This document shows, piece after piece, positions 1 through 7,871 of a DNA stretch of 12,200 nt (position 1 is its first letter; the number at the start of each line of letters is the position of its first letter). The notes under the pieces are model-generated. The model did not search any database and had not been told where the DNA came from. It saw only the letters and a program-made list of their open reading frames with translations. Origin of the DNA: Fidelibacterota bacterium (lineage in GTDB: Bacteria > Fidelibacterota > UBA8477); assembly GCA_021734045.1 (NCBI GenBank), contig JAIPJR010000117.1, positions 1-12,200 on the forward strand, in the 5' to 3' direction. A program made the translations under genes and the position numbers.

Positions 1-1
1 A

Positions 2-409
2 CAGGACTTTTCGCCAGCGGAGGAGGTAATCCTTACTGAAACGCCAGATCGCAGCCCTCTGCAAAATGCCAGCCTTGGTGTAGTGCAAACCATTAAGCAC
101 GAGCCTCAGTACTATGAATTTCGGACATCCAATAAGGAACCGGGGATCTTTGTTTTGAGCGAAGCCGGTTATCCACCAGGCTGGCATGCCCAAATTGATG
201 GCGAGGATGTAAAAATTTACCAAGCGAATCATATTCTGCAGGCTATTTCGGTACCGGCGGGAGACCATACCGTCACATTTGAGTATCATTCGAAAACGTT
301 TCGATCAGCACTCTGGCTTTCCAGAATACTTTTCTATGGTGTCATCTTTACACTCATTGGATACGGCGGATGGCATGCGTATCAGATTAGATTCAGTTCC
401 CGTTCGTAA
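2..409 (+). CDS. YfhO-like membrane protein, C-terminal fragment (5' end outside window)
   Basis: The frame is open from base 2 through the stop at 407-409, so the 135 visible residues are the end of a longer protein. The GTG at 83 is internal and not a start. The visible part matches the C-terminal architecture of YfhO-type membrane proteins. A small beta-rich extracytoplasmic domain carries the typical pattern of a hydrophobic strand, a PPGW turn (PGW in most relatives), IDG, YQANH, then VPAGDHTVTFEY. One hydrophobic helix (about visible residues 103-125) and a basic tail follow. YfhO proteins are large multi-spanning proteins resembling GT-C glycosyltransferases and are linked to glycosylation of surface polymers. 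A glycosyltransferase gene starts 12 bases downstream, which fits a role in the same glycan cluster. The catalytic N-terminal half is not visible, so the exact reaction cannot be assigned. Confidence 0.8.
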   Translation, partial: QDFSPAEEVILTETPDRSPLQNASLGVVQTIKHEPQYYEFRTSNKEPGIFVLSEAGYPPGWHAQIDGEDVKIYQANHILQAISVPAGDHTVTFEYHSKTFRSALWLSRILFYGVIFTLIGYGGWHAYQIRFSSRS

Positions 410-421
410 AGCACGATTGAC

Positions 422-1570
422 ATGAGTATCAAACGCGTCATTCTCTGCACACAACAATTCGGTAATTACTGGTCCGGTCTAGGTGCATATTCCACAAGCT
501 TGGCCAAGGGTTTATTGGAGCGAGGGATTGAAGTTGTGGTCATCGCCCCGGTGGGGGCAGAGCCGATTGAGGGGATCGGTTGGATTGAAGTGGAACCGGC
601 TAAATGGGATTTTACCCATGGCAAATGGTTATCCTTGAGTTATGCCTATGCTAAGGCGATAAGGTCCCTGGAGGCTGATCTGATCCACTTTACAGATGCA
701 CGAGAGTGTTACGCCTACCACGGTGAAATACCCGCGGTAGGTACATTACATGATGATTACTTCGCCCGGCATCGGTGGTGGCCGTGGTATTACCGTCGGG
801 ATTATGTGGACTGGCTGCAACGCTGGGCGTATTATTCATTCGTCACATTGCTGGAACGTAAGGCAATACGCAACTTAAAAGCACTCGCGGCGAACAGTAA
901 TGCCACGGCAGAGACCATCAGTACCCGGTATGGCATTCCCCGGGAACGAATCACGACGATTTATTTGGGCTTAGATTTGAAAATTCAACCGGTTGATGAA
1001 GTATTGGAGATGGAGCGGTTGGAAAATCCGAAAATTATATTTGTAGGCGGCAATATGCAGCGCAAAGGTCTGCCGATGGTCTTAAAAGCGATGCAAAGTC
1101 TCATCCCCAATTATCCGAAATTGCGGCTCCAGGTGTTAGGGAAGAACCAAAATCTGGAGAAAATGCAAAGTTTGGCGGCTCAATTGGGTGTTGCAGAGCA
1201 TGTGGATTTTCTGGGCTGGGTTTCACCGGAGAAAGTGGCGTATTACTTTCGTCATGCCGCTATTTTTGTCATGCCGTCCCTGATGGAAGGATTTGGGCTG
1301 GTGTTTCTTGAAGCCATGGCGGCAGGTGTGCCGGTAATCGGGGGAAATGTGGGGGGAACGCGGGAATTGATAGAGGATGGCGTGAACGGTGTGTTGGTGG
1401 AGCCTCATTCATCAACCTTAATAGAGAAGAGTATTCGAATATTATTATGGAATACGAAGCTACGAACAAAATTGCTAAATCACGGGTTTCGAATGGTTGA
1501 AAAATTTAGTATGCAACCCATGTTGACAAACACATTACACTTTTATGAAACGGTAATGGTCGATGACTGA
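422..1570 (+). CDS. GT4-family (GT-B fold) glycosyltransferase
   Basis: A 382-residue retaining glycosyltransferase that transfers a sugar from a nucleotide donor to a growing glycan at the cytoplasmic face of the membrane. The N-terminal acceptor domain (about residues 1-190) has the glycine-rich GNYWSGLGAYSTSLAKGL loop after the first strand. The C-terminal donor domain begins near residue 200 with the strand leading into VGGNMQRKG (residues 208-216). It contains the E-x7-E signature as E289 and E297 (EGFGLVFLE), followed by AAGVPVIGGNVGGTREL and an NGVLV segment. All key parts of a GT4 enzyme are present at normal length. The ATG at 422 follows the upstream stop by 12 bases, so the two genes are probably co-transcribed. 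No good SD is visible before it. Donor and acceptor sugars cannot be read from the sequence. Confidence 0.93.
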   Translation: MSIKRVILCTQQFGNYWSGLGAYSTSLAKGLLERGIEVVVIAPVGAEPIEGIGWIEVEPAKWDFTHGKWLSLSYAYAKAIRSLEADLIHFTDARECYAYHGEIPAVGTLHDDYFARHRWWPWYYRRDYVDWLQRWAYYSFVTLLERKAIRNLKALAANSNATAETISTRYGIPRERITTIYLGLDLKIQPVDEVLEMERLENPKIIFVGGNMQRKGLPMVLKAMQSLIPNYPKLRLQVLGKNQNLEKMQSLAAQLGVAEHVDFLGWVSPEKVAYYFRHAAIFVMPSLMEGFGLVFLEAMAAGVPVIGGNVGGTRELIEDGVNGVLVEPHSSTLIEKSIRILLWNTKLRTKLLNHGFRMVEKFSMQPMLTNTLHFYETVMVDD

Positions 1571-1622
1571 TATAGTGACACATAAATGATTGAGAACTGA
1601 AAAACACTACTTCATGGTATAA

Positions 1623-2573
1623 GTGAATTATAAAAAAAATATATACCGGTCGATGATTGTCGCGCATAAGCTCACCAAGTTTGGAAGTGTACCCTTACAT
1701 AATGATGAAAGTTATCACCCTTTTTTCATTATCGGGTCAGGGCGGTCTGGGAATACACTTCTAAGAAGGATTCTGAATAATCATCCTACGCTATTTATAC
1801 CTCCTGAAACCTATGAATTGGGTCGCTCGATTCGGCAAAGCTTGAAATACCCATTTATGTCATGGATGGATCTGGTTAGCTTAATTTATAGTAATTTTCA
1901 GTTTAACGCTGAGTTTGAGACTTTCGGCATGGATAATTTAGCTGAGCTGTATCATCGGGTCGCCCAAGTCAAAAAGCCCCTGCGAAGTGTAGCCTATGTC
2001 ATTAACGCATTCTATGGATATTATCGTGAAGTGCATAAGCTTGATTCATCCCGTTGGGGTGATAAAACACCGCTGAACACTTTCTCCATTTCGGAGATTC
2101 ATTCAGTATTTCCAAATGCAAAGTTTATCCACATTATGCGTGATCCAGTTGATTGTGTAGCGTCTTTTTTAAAAGCCGAACTATTTGGTGATATAAGAGC
2201 TGCTACATCACGATGGCAGCAATCGTTAGAAGCGTCGATACGCTTTGGGAGAACTCATTCCGACCAATATTTAGAGTTAACATATGAAAATCTCGTGCGC
2301 ACTCCCGAGAGTACTGTTCAGCGAGCCTGCGCTTTTCTGAAAGTAGATTATCTGCCAAGCCTTCTATCTCTTACTGACACAAACCATTTGGGCGATGTTG
2401 CACTTCGAAAGCATCATTACAATGTAAAAAATCCTATCAATACTCAAAGTATTGGCAACGGTTATCGTCAGCTCCATCCAAAGGATATCGAGCTAATTGA
2501 GGGAATATTGATGAAGTCTAAAAATAGACGAGTTCGAAAGATTTTATCTCAATACTGGTCGGGCAGATTGTAG
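1623..2573 (+). CDS. PAPS-dependent sulfotransferase family protein
   Basis: A 316-residue protein of the sulfotransferase family, which moves a sulfuryl group from PAPS to a hydroxyl or amino group. The 5'-phosphosulfate loop is IGSGRSGNTLLRRIL starting at residue 37. A WGDKTPLN segment follows near the middle. The 3'-phosphate-binding signature is FIHIMRDPVDCVASF (residues 168-182), with R173 and S181 in the expected positions. No signal peptide or membrane helix is evident, so it should be cytoplasmic. The GTG at 1623 gives the longest frame; an ATG at 1653 (residue 11) is an alternative, and neither has a clear SD. Lying between two glycosyltransferases and just before a flippase, it most plausibly sulfates the glycan or its lipid carrier before export. 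That target is an inference. The gene looks more AT-rich than the preceding glycosyltransferase gene. Confidence 0.88.
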   Translation: MNYKKNIYRSMIVAHKLTKFGSVPLHNDESYHPFFIIGSGRSGNTLLRRILNNHPTLFIPPETYELGRSIRQSLKYPFMSWMDLVSLIYSNFQFNAEFETFGMDNLAELYHRVAQVKKPLRSVAYVINAFYGYYREVHKLDSSRWGDKTPLNTFSISEIHSVFPNAKFIHIMRDPVDCVASFLKAELFGDIRAATSRWQQSLEASIRFGRTHSDQYLELTYENLVRTPESTVQRACAFLKVDYLPSLLSLTDTNHLGDVALRKHHYNVKNPINTQSIGNGYRQLHPKDIELIEGILMKSKNRRVRKILSQYWSGRL

Positions 2574-2587
2574 CAAATTATAACCTA

Positions 2588-3745
2588 ATGTTTCACATCC
2601 TTATCATTTCCTCCTGGTACCCGAATCAAGCAAATCCATTGGCGGGCATATTTGTTCGTGAACAAGCCTTGGCATTGCATTTACGTGGACTCAAGGTTGG
2701 CGTAATTGGACCAACGGTCTTTAGACCTCACTTGAAGACAAACACAACAAAAAAAACACTTCCGTCGGTGCCTTTTCCGGAATTGGTACCACAACTGATT
2801 AATTGGGGATTTTTCATCCCCGGTAAACTTGCTACCGTTTGGGAGAAAAATGTGACGAGACTATTCAGTGAATATATTGCCACTTATGGTACTCCTGACA
2901 TCATCCATGCCCATAATATGTTGTATGCGGGTTATGCAGGGATGTCTTTATCCAAGTCTTATCAAATCCCCTTAGTGTTGACGGAACATCATTCGCGACA
3001 TTTTGACAACTCGTTTAAATTTTGGCAACGAGGCTTAGTACATCGTGGGCTAAGGCAGATTGATCATGGCATAGCTGTGAGTGGACATCTAAAAAAAGCA
3101 ATTCTCTCGCAAGTCCATTGTCGAAGTGATAAATGGACTGTGGTGCCGAATATGGTCAGCGATATCTTTATTTCAAGGCCCATCACGAACCTTCCGGTGG
3201 AGAATGAATTCAGATTTATCACGGTTGGTAATCTGGTTCCCATAAAACGCCAAGATTTGATTTTAAAAGCTATTTATCAAATTAAATCAGAGTGCCGGTT
3301 AAAAGTGAGGCTTGACATAATTGGTGCCGGACCGGAAAACCAACAATTAAAAGAATTGGTTAAAGCTTTTCATCTTGAGGAAATTGTGCGGTTCCGGGGT
3401 CCTTTGAACCGGGAAGCATTATTGGATGCCCTTGATAATTCACATGCGCTGATTTCCGCCAGCAATTTTGAAACTTTTGGCCTGGTAATTTGTGAAGCCC
3501 ATGCTAGAGGTAAACCGGTGATATCTACCCAATCGGGAGGGCCTAATGAAATTATTAACATTGAAAATGGCCAGCTAATTCCTGTCAATGATGTTAACTC
3601 GCTTGTTCGGGCAATGGAAGATATGATGACCAATTATTCGGCCTACGATGGGGAGAAAATCCATCAATCCGCAGTTAATCGCTTCAGCCCTGCTAAGGTT
3701 ACCAAGCAGTTATTGACCTATTATGAAAAAATATTAAAGAATTGA
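2588..3745 (+). CDS. GT4-family (GT-B fold) glycosyltransferase
   Basis: A second glycosyltransferase, 385 residues, of the same GT-B fold as the one at 422 but clearly a different subgroup. The N-terminus, ILIISSWYPNQANPLAGIFVREQA, is the classic opening of GT4 enzymes acting in polysaccharide synthesis. An IIHAHNMLYAG segment and LTEHHSR follow in the acceptor domain. The donor domain begins at VGNLVPIKRQD (residues 213-223). The E-x7-E pair is E295 and E303 (ETFGLVICE), followed by ARGKPVISTQSGGPNEII and NGQLIPV. Length and motifs are complete. It starts 14 bases after the sulfotransferase stop and ends directly at the flippase start, which indicates one transcription unit. No clear SD precedes the ATG. 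The sugar specificity is unknown. Confidence 0.93.
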   Translation: MFHILIISSWYPNQANPLAGIFVREQALALHLRGLKVGVIGPTVFRPHLKTNTTKKTLPSVPFPELVPQLINWGFFIPGKLATVWEKNVTRLFSEYIATYGTPDIIHAHNMLYAGYAGMSLSKSYQIPLVLTEHHSRHFDNSFKFWQRGLVHRGLRQIDHGIAVSGHLKKAILSQVHCRSDKWTVVPNMVSDIFISRPITNLPVENEFRFITVGNLVPIKRQDLILKAIYQIKSECRLKVRLDIIGAGPENQQLKELVKAFHLEEIVRFRGPLNREALLDALDNSHALISASNFETFGLVICEAHARGKPVISTQSGGPNEIINIENGQLIPVNDVNSLVRAMEDMMTNYSAYDGEKIHQSAVNRFSPAKVTKQLLTYYEKILKN

Positions 3746-3747
3746 AG

Positions 3748-5076
3748 ATGATGCCGCGTAGCGAAAATTTAGTACTTGGTATCAATATAGGGACGACAAT
3801 GGCTCGTCAGGTCGTGGCCGGGGGCTTGTCTCTTTTCCTGTCCATTTTTCTCGCCCGATCGCTTGGTACCCAAGGTAATGGTATATACAACCTGGCGCTA
3901 CTTTTACCCGTACTTTTAGGCCAATTGTTTAATCTTGGGATCGGTCCGGCAAATGTTTATCACATTGCAAAAAATGAAATCAGTTTGAAAGGTGTTGTCA
4001 GGATCACAATGAATCTTTGGGGGATTCTAAGTGTGATTGGTCTTGGTGTTGGAGCAATACTGATATTCGTGTTTCGTGTTGAATTATTTCCAGATATTTC
4101 TCACTCGATTTTAATGATCGGTTTAGCAATTTATCCGATCATACTTGGGCAATTGCTCTCGGTAAGTATCCTACAAGGCTTGCAAGACTTTAAACATTTT
4201 AATTTTGTATTAATCCTAAATCCTTTGCTGACATTAATCCTGGCAGTAGTGTTCATTTCATTCCTTGCGGACCAACCTATCCTTGCTCTGGTTGCATTTG
4301 GTGCATCACAACTGATTGTCGTAATCTTGAGTTGGATCCATATATCACAGCATTTTAAATGGCATTCTGCCCCCGCTACCTTGAATCGATCAGATTATAA
4401 GAAGACGATTGCTTTCGGTTGGAAAAGCCACCTTGCCAATCTTATGAGTTTTCTTAATTACCGTATTGATCTCTTGTTGTTAAATATATTAATAGATGTA
4501 AGTGCTGCGGGTGTGTACATCATTGCAGTAAACCTCCTCGAGAAACTTTGGCTTTTGTCACAGGCTGTGAGTACAATTCTTTACCCGAAGTTAGCCTCGT
4601 TGCACGAAAATGAAGAGAAACGGCGACTTCTAACGCTCTTTATAACGAAGGTGAGTTTCGTTCTGACTTTTATCGGTGCACTTTTAGTAGCTTTAGTTGC
4701 ATCTCCAGCAATCAGAATTTTATATGGTATGGATTTCATGGGCGCAGTATCTGCACTATTTTTATTGTTACCTGGTATCATAGCTGGTAGTGTGGCCAGA
4801 ATTCTTTCTAATGATATTTCGGCACGCGGACGTCCTGAGCTTAATATGTATGTCGGGTTGGCAAGTGTAATTGTCAATATTCTTGCGAATTTGATTCTTA
4901 TTCCGCTATTTGGGATCAACGGTGCTGCAGTGGCAACAAGTATTTCTTATGGATTGAATGCGATACTAAAATTAATCATCTATCGCCGTTTTAGTGGCGC
5001 AAGAATATTTGCACCAGTTCTATTTGGACGTCAGGACATGAAACGGTTAGTCCGGATTATCACGGAGAAACTTTAA
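3748..5076 (+). CDS. Wzx-type oligosaccharide/lipopolysaccharide flippase (MOP superfamily)
   Basis: An integral membrane protein of about 442 residues that is hydrophobic over nearly its whole length, with roughly 12-14 membrane helices. The N-terminal pattern is typical of polysaccharide flippases: a helix ending in LSLFLSIFLARSLGTQGNG, then YNLALLLPVLLGQLFNLGIGPANVYHI. A later helix pair reads GLASVIVNILANLILIPLFGINGAAVATSISYG, the usual C-terminal-half signature. Proteins of this type flip undecaprenyl-linked oligosaccharides across the inner membrane. Three starts are close together: TTG 3742 (overlapping the upstream stop), ATG 3748 and ATG 3751. I chose the first ATG; only a weak GAAG lies nearby. 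The tight junction with the upstream glycosyltransferase supports translational coupling. Its cargo is presumably the product of the neighbouring transferases. Confidence 0.88.
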   Translation: MMPRSENLVLGINIGTTMARQVVAGGLSLFLSIFLARSLGTQGNGIYNLALLLPVLLGQLFNLGIGPANVYHIAKNEISLKGVVRITMNLWGILSVIGLGVGAILIFVFRVELFPDISHSILMIGLAIYPIILGQLLSVSILQGLQDFKHFNFVLILNPLLTLILAVVFISFLADQPILALVAFGASQLIVVILSWIHISQHFKWHSAPATLNRSDYKKTIAFGWKSHLANLMSFLNYRIDLLLLNILIDVSAAGVYIIAVNLLEKLWLLSQAVSTILYPKLASLHENEEKRRLLTLFITKVSFVLTFIGALLVALVASPAIRILYGMDFMGAVSALFLLLPGIIAGSVARILSNDISARGRPELNMYVGLASVIVNILANLILIPLFGINGAAVATSISYGLNAILKLIIYRRFSGARIFAPVLFGRQDMKRLVRIITEKL

Positions 5077-5084
5077 ATTTTAAG

Positions 5085-6404
5085 ATGCCTCCTCATCCCC
5101 CCATCCTCCTCATCTCTCTCGATGCTACGCGTTATGATTACCTGATAGATTTTGATCAGACCTATCGATGGCCATTCTTCCGGCAATTTGTTAATCAGGC
5201 GCATCATTTTGCCCATGCCTACACGCCATCACCCTGGACACCACCTGCTCACGCATCTTTGTTTACCGGTCTGGCGCCCTGGGAGCATGGTGTGGTGGAA
5301 GGACAACTCTGGCTGGAGAATCAACATTTAACACTGGCTGGATTTTTAGGAGAACGGGACTATCGGACAATCGGAATTTCATCCAACCCGCTGCTGGGGC
5401 CGGTAACGAACCTGAATAAAGATTTTCAATCGTTTTATGAAGTTTGGAAAAACCCGGAAAGACTTCAACAGGGAGCTCAGTTTTTACGATTCGATGATAT
5501 TATCCTGAATTCCTCACAGGTACAGACGAAGGTGTTGGAAATTCTGGCATCTGAGCTAGATGAAAATTTGGAGAGGCCAACTTTCCTATTCCTGCAGCTC
5601 ATCGGTCCACACAATCCCTTCCAGCCCTCCCAGGGAGCTTTGGAAAAATTTGTAGGATTCTATCCGGATACCGTCTGGGAGCAAGTAATTCGGTATAATC
5701 AAGATTGGCGTAACTACTACGCTGAGGGTCGGAATATGACGACTCAGGAGCAAAGCCTGTTGCTGGGACTTTATCAAGCGGAGCTGGATGATCTAAATTC
5801 CATGCTGGCAACCTTATTCACCTTACCTTGGTTCCAGCATGTTATGGAAGTTGGTCATGTCATCATTACAGCCGATCACGGCGAGATGCTGGGCGAACAT
5901 AATCACATTCACCATCTGTTTAATCTCTACGAACCTCTAATTCACGTTCCTCTTCTATGGCGAATCCCTCATCAGGGAAAAATGATTATCCATGATGAAT
6001 TTATCCAGCACCAGCACATTTTCCCACTGCTGCAACAGATGTTAATCGGGGAGCAAGATGTGCTGGATGAATGGCAATCCAACGCACCCGAGCAGGTTGT
6101 GGCACAATTGCTGGAACCGGTAGAAATTTTACAAGGCCTCGATAAGCTGAATCCACATACGGGGGATATCTTCAGGCACCACCAGATTGCTATTCAAGAC
6201 AATATGGAGAAGACCATATGGCATTCAAATGGCCAGCACGAATTTTTTGATATAAGCATAGACCAGGGTGAAAATTCTAACCTATTTCCAACGGATGCTG
6301 GTCATTTTCGTAAGAAATTGGAGGAATGTGAAGCTATCTTCGCTGCCAATCATCCCAATCAAACACGGGTGAACGAACTCATGTGGAAACTTGGCTATTT
6401 TTAA
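5085..6404 (+). CDS. Alkaline-phosphatase-superfamily (sulfatase-like) hydrolase or transferase, Thr-type
   Basis: A 439-residue protein with the fold and metal-site motifs of the sulfatase/phosphotransferase branch of the alkaline phosphatase superfamily. The first metal motif is LISLDATRYDYL with D13. The nucleophile loop, TPSPWTPPAHASLFTGL (residues 47-63), has T52 where true sulfatases carry Cys or Ser that is converted to formylglycine. The second metal motif is ITADHGEMLGEH with D264 and H265; histidines at 276/277 and LYEPLIHVPLLW follow. The C-terminus ends in a WKLGY-like segment usual for the family. A Thr nucleophile is typical of members that hydrolyse or transfer phospho-esters, so a phosphodiesterase or phospho-group transferase role on a glycan is at least as likely as sulfatase activity. 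No signal peptide or anchor is visible. It starts 8 bases after the flippase stop, as the last gene of the cluster. Confidence 0.85.
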   Translation: MPPHPPILLISLDATRYDYLIDFDQTYRWPFFRQFVNQAHHFAHAYTPSPWTPPAHASLFTGLAPWEHGVVEGQLWLENQHLTLAGFLGERDYRTIGISSNPLLGPVTNLNKDFQSFYEVWKNPERLQQGAQFLRFDDIILNSSQVQTKVLEILASELDENLERPTFLFLQLIGPHNPFQPSQGALEKFVGFYPDTVWEQVIRYNQDWRNYYAEGRNMTTQEQSLLLGLYQAELDDLNSMLATLFTLPWFQHVMEVGHVIITADHGEMLGEHNHIHHLFNLYEPLIHVPLLWRIPHQGKMIIHDEFIQHQHIFPLLQQMLIGEQDVLDEWQSNAPEQVVAQLLEPVEILQGLDKLNPHTGDIFRHHQIAIQDNMEKTIWHSNGQHEFFDISIDQGENSNLFPTDAGHFRKKLEECEAIFAANHPNQTRVNELMWKLGYF

Positions 6405-6494
6405 TCTGGCAAATGATTCTGAATATCCTAAAACTCGTATTAGATTTATACGCATAAAGCACGAGAACAAACTATCAGGCGGTGTCCCCTGAGG

Positions 6495-7685
6495 ATGCTG
6501 AAAATCATGCGCTCCTCTTTCAATATTAAAGTTATTTTATTTGTTACGGCAATTCTTATTGTGGGTGGTGTGCTCTTTTACACCAATCGAATCGTTGAAA
6601 AATTGCGGGACGACAGTCGTCGTTTTTTGACTTACAATGCCCAACTGGTGGCGAATGCCCTCTCATCAGATGATCAGAATCTCGACTTTGTATTTAACGA
6701 GATCATTAATCACATCTCTTTTCCAGTCATTATCTCCGTAGAGCCTCAGACAGGTATTTATGCCTATAAAAATGTGGATTTACCGCAGGATGCGACCGAT
6801 GAAGAAAAAGAACGGTTATTAACAGAGCTAATTGTCTCCATGGATTCAGAAAACGAGGCGGTTCCCATTGATTACATGGATACACCTGTCATGTTCATCC
6901 ATTATGGAGATTCTGAACTCATTCGACAATTGCGTTGGCTGCCATACATAGAAATCACGATTGTCGCGCTATTTATCCTGTTGGGATTCATAGGGTTTCA
7001 ATTTATTCGTAGCGCGGAACGCCGTGGGATTTGGGTGGGAATGGCCAAGGAGACTGCGCACCAATTGGGAACTCCGCTGAGTTCCCTTATGGGCTGGTTG
7101 GAGCTATTAAAGGACAGGTTTTCCCAAAATAGTGATGACCAGGAAGTGCTGGCGGATATGGAAAGCGATTTACAGCGACTCAATCAGGTCGCCCAACGCT
7201 TTTCCAAGATAGGGTCCGGCGTTACCCTGATCCCGCTGGAAAGTCGTGAACTCATCCAGCCGGTGGTACAATATATCCGCCGCCGGATTCCCTATTGGGA
7301 TAAACGGATTAACATTACAATTGAAAATCCTGAGAATCCCATCATTATGGCCAACATGGAACTCTTTGCGTGGGCTTTGGAGAATCTGTTGAAGAATGCC
7401 ATCGATGCTAATGACAAATCCCTGGGTGAAATTGTTATAACCGTTGAGCAGAAACTCCCCGCCGTGTTTATTGAGGTGAGGGATAATGGCCGCGGCATTG
7501 CCGCCAGGGACCGAAAAAATATTTTCCGACCGGGCTGGTCCTCTAAAAAACGGGGCTGGGGTTTAGGGTTAAGCCTGACAAAAAGAATTATCGAGGAGTA
7601 CCATCACGGTCGGATCTCCGTTCAGTCTTCGCCTGGAAAAGGTACAACTTTTCGGCTGGTTCTGCGTGGTCAGGCGAACCAATAG
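6495..7685 (+). CDS. Membrane sensor histidine kinase (orphan)
   Basis: A 396-residue sensor kinase. A first membrane helix spans about residues 10-30. An extracytoplasmic sensor region runs from about 31 to 150 with no domain that I recognise, and a second helix covers about 150-172. The dimerisation/phosphoacceptor segment is KETAHQLGTPLSSLMGW with the likely phosphorylated H189. The residue after the histidine is Gln rather than the usual Glu or Asp. The ATP-binding domain is complete: N-box ENLLKNAIDAN with N297/N301, G1 box DNGRGI (residues 330-335), an F-box-like IFRPGWSS, G2 box GWGLGLSLTKRI from 354, and GKGTTFRLVL. No response regulator is encoded nearby. AGGCGGTG lies 10 bases before the ATG at 6495; an ATG at 6507 is an alternative. 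The gap from the upstream gene is 90 bases, so it may have its own promoter. Confidence 0.93.
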   Translation: MLKIMRSSFNIKVILFVTAILIVGGVLFYTNRIVEKLRDDSRRFLTYNAQLVANALSSDDQNLDFVFNEIINHISFPVIISVEPQTGIYAYKNVDLPQDATDEEKERLLTELIVSMDSENEAVPIDYMDTPVMFIHYGDSELIRQLRWLPYIEITIVALFILLGFIGFQFIRSAERRGIWVGMAKETAHQLGTPLSSLMGWLELLKDRFSQNSDDQEVLADMESDLQRLNQVAQRFSKIGSGVTLIPLESRELIQPVVQYIRRRIPYWDKRINITIENPENPIIMANMELFAWALENLLKNAIDANDKSLGEIVITVEQKLPAVFIEVRDNGRGIAARDRKNIFRPGWSSKKRGWGLGLSLTKRIIEEYHHGRISVQSSPGKGTTFRLVLRGQANQ

Positions 7686-7786
7686 TTGATGATAAGAAAT
7701 CGCTACTGGTCGAACAGGTCACAGTAAAAATCAATAAAAACAGCATGAATCGGTAGGATTTTGCAGCTTTTAAAAAGTATGGAAGC

Positions 7787-7852
7787 TATTATTTTTTCCA
7801 ATCTTATGTCTATAAAATTATGTTTGACAAGCTATGGCTCGCCGGTTACTTT
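7787..7852 (+). promoter_or_regulatory. Probable promoter of the rplM operon with AT-rich upstream segment
   Basis: A perfect -35 hexamer TTGACA (7824-7829) is followed after exactly 17 bases by TACTTT (7847-7852), which keeps the three most important -10 positions (first T, A, last T). The roughly 35 bases before the -35 are very AT-rich, like an UP element. The bases just after the -10 are ACGCCGC, a GC-rich discriminator of the kind seen at growth-rate- and ppGpp-controlled ribosomal promoters in well-studied bacteria. Transcription would start near 7859, leaving a leader of about 54 bases before rplM. No promoter of similar quality is visible elsewhere in the 227-base gap. The start site is predicted. 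Confidence 0.6.
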
Positions 7853-7871
7853 ACGCCGCTTTTTTCTAACC

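Noticed and set aside
83-409. Independent 108-residue protein starting at GTG 83
   Set aside because: The frame stays open upstream to base 2 and the residues before 83 continue into the YfhO-like domain, so it is an internal codon of a partial gene.
6434-6465. CTCGT/ACGAG and nested CGTAT/ATACG repeats before the kinase gene
   Set aside because: Arms of five bases in an AT-rich gap are expected by chance and no promoter alignment supports an operator.
7704-7726. TACTG/CAGTA hairpin after the kinase stop
   Set aside because: Five pairs with a 13-base unpaired loop and no T tract on the + strand; likely chance.
7765-7800. AGCTT/AAGCT repeat followed by a T-rich stretch as a terminator for the histidine kinase gene
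   Set aside because: The stem is only 5 pairs and AT-rich with a 13-base loop, and the T run is interrupted; too weak to call.
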